A stretch of 23,622 nt of DNA from Ga0077527 sp038106575 (lineage in GTDB: Bacteria; Pseudomonadota; Gammaproteobacteria; Burkholderiales; SG8-41), in assembly GCA_038106575.1 (NCBI GenBank), contig JAYOED010000033.1, positions 1 to 23,622 of the forward strand, in the 5' to 3' direction. Below are positions 23,353-23,622 of the stretch, piece after piece. Under the pieces are notes generated by a model. That model did not search any database. It worked only from the letters and a program-made list of their open reading frames with translations, and was not told where the DNA came from. Both the position numbers and the translations under genes were made by a program. Within the stretch, counting starts at the first letter, position 1. Each line of letters begins with the position of its first letter.

Positions 23353-23622
23353 TGAAGTGCGGTAGCAGTTCGGCGTACCGTTCGGCTGGTACGTCGCTGA
23401 TCTTTGTGTATCCGAACTCCGCGAACTTCGCCTTGGTAGCCTTCGGGCTGTTGACCTTGGCGTAGTTCTGGACAGCGGCGGCAAAATCTGCTTGGGATAC
23501 TGCACCGCCAGCAGGTGCAGGCGCGGGGGCCGGGGCAGGTGCGGGCGCTGGTGCCGGTGCAGGTGCCGGGGCGGGAGCAGGCGCAGGGGCCCGTGCGGCG
23601 TTAGCCGGGGCCGGTGCGGGCG
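23240..23622 (-). CDS. Pro/Ala-rich linker protein with a C-terminal helical domain, 5' part beyond the window
   Basis: The frame is open from the right edge to TGA at 23240-23242 and has no start in the window, so only the last 127 residues or so are seen. The first 40 are almost entirely Pro and Ala. They are followed by a compact helical domain: DFAAAVQNYAKVNSPKATK, then FAEFGYTKISDVPAERYAELLPHF. I have seen comparable small helical modules at the ends of phage replication and recombination proteins, but cannot name a family. The last 38 codons overlap the start of the DUF2800 nuclease gene in another frame, which is long for this operon. The function is unknown; the place upstream of the nuclease and DNA-binding protein suggests recombination or replication. 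Confidence 0.65.
   Translation of the reverse strand, partial: PAPAPANAARAPAPAPAPAPAPAPAPAPAPAPAPAPAGGAVSQADFAAAVQNYAKVNSPKATKAKFAEFGYTKISDVPAERYAELLPHFNERARRQTASSFLAVAGGTFHRMPRQYEPVATRARSS

Noticed and set aside
23353..23505. Upstream in-frame extension of the DUF2800 nuclease
   Set aside because: It is an Arg/Ser-rich out-of-frame reading of the Pro/Ala-rich gene. Family similarity begins just after the ATG at 23352.
23520..23622. Repetitive G/C-rich stretch at the right edge as a possible repeat element or CRISPR-like array
   Set aside because: It encodes Pro-Ala dipeptides in one open frame with no regular repeat-spacer pattern; it is a protein linker.

Overview
The window is part of a double-stranded DNA phage genome, assembled from pieces: it carries five runs of exactly ten Ns, all inside genes. 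The phage looks like a short-tailed (podovirus-type) virus of a Gram-negative host. It has a T7-type set of tail tube, ejection and tail-fibre genes, a GH19 endolysin, and its own family A DNA polymerase. The host is probably an alphaproteobacterium (weak inference, from a GTA-type three-helix holin next to a DUF1515-like protein). Head, portal and terminase genes are not in view. No RNA polymerase, integrase, tRNA, insertion sequence or CRISPR array was seen.

Plus strand, 1-15202: a tightly packed late operon. In order it encodes a tail tubular protein B-like protein (left end cut off), a gp13-like GNAT-fold protein, a gp14-like ejection protein, a 1116-residue ejection protein with two peptidoglycan-cutting domains, two further large ejection proteins, a tailspike/tail fibre, and a lysis cassette (membrane-anchored GH19 endolysin, three-helix holin, coiled-coil/membrane accessory protein). 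Most junctions are overlaps of 1-4 bases, which points to translational coupling.

Minus strand, 23622-15199: a replication operon read leftwards. It encodes a Pro/Ala-rich protein (5' part outside the window), a DUF2800 PD-(D/E)XK nuclease, a DUF2815 single-strand DNA-binding protein, a coiled-coil protein with an SSB-like tail, an Acb2/Tad1-like protein (candidate cyclic-nucleotide sponge against CBASS or Thoeris defence), DNA polymerase, a small winged-helix-like protein, a prim-pol/RecA-type helicase, a 91-residue unknown, and a treble-clef zinc-finger protein. The two operons meet tail to tail with overlapping stop codons at 15199-15202.

The most interesting points are: (1) an M15 zinc peptidase apparently nested inside a lytic transglycosylase domain; (2) a discoidin-type carbohydrate-binding domain inserted into the tail tube protein; (3) the Acb2/Tad1-like gene with two possible in-frame starts, the longer one adding a four-cysteine motif; (4) a cluster of CGTCTAAAC sites with a 32-bp palindrome upstream of the zinc-finger gene; and (5) SSB-like acidic/aromatic tails on two neighbouring replication proteins.

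There is no gene-free stretch longer than about 120 bases. At three of the five N runs the reading frame only continues if the true gap length differs from ten, so genes that look broken there are probably intact.
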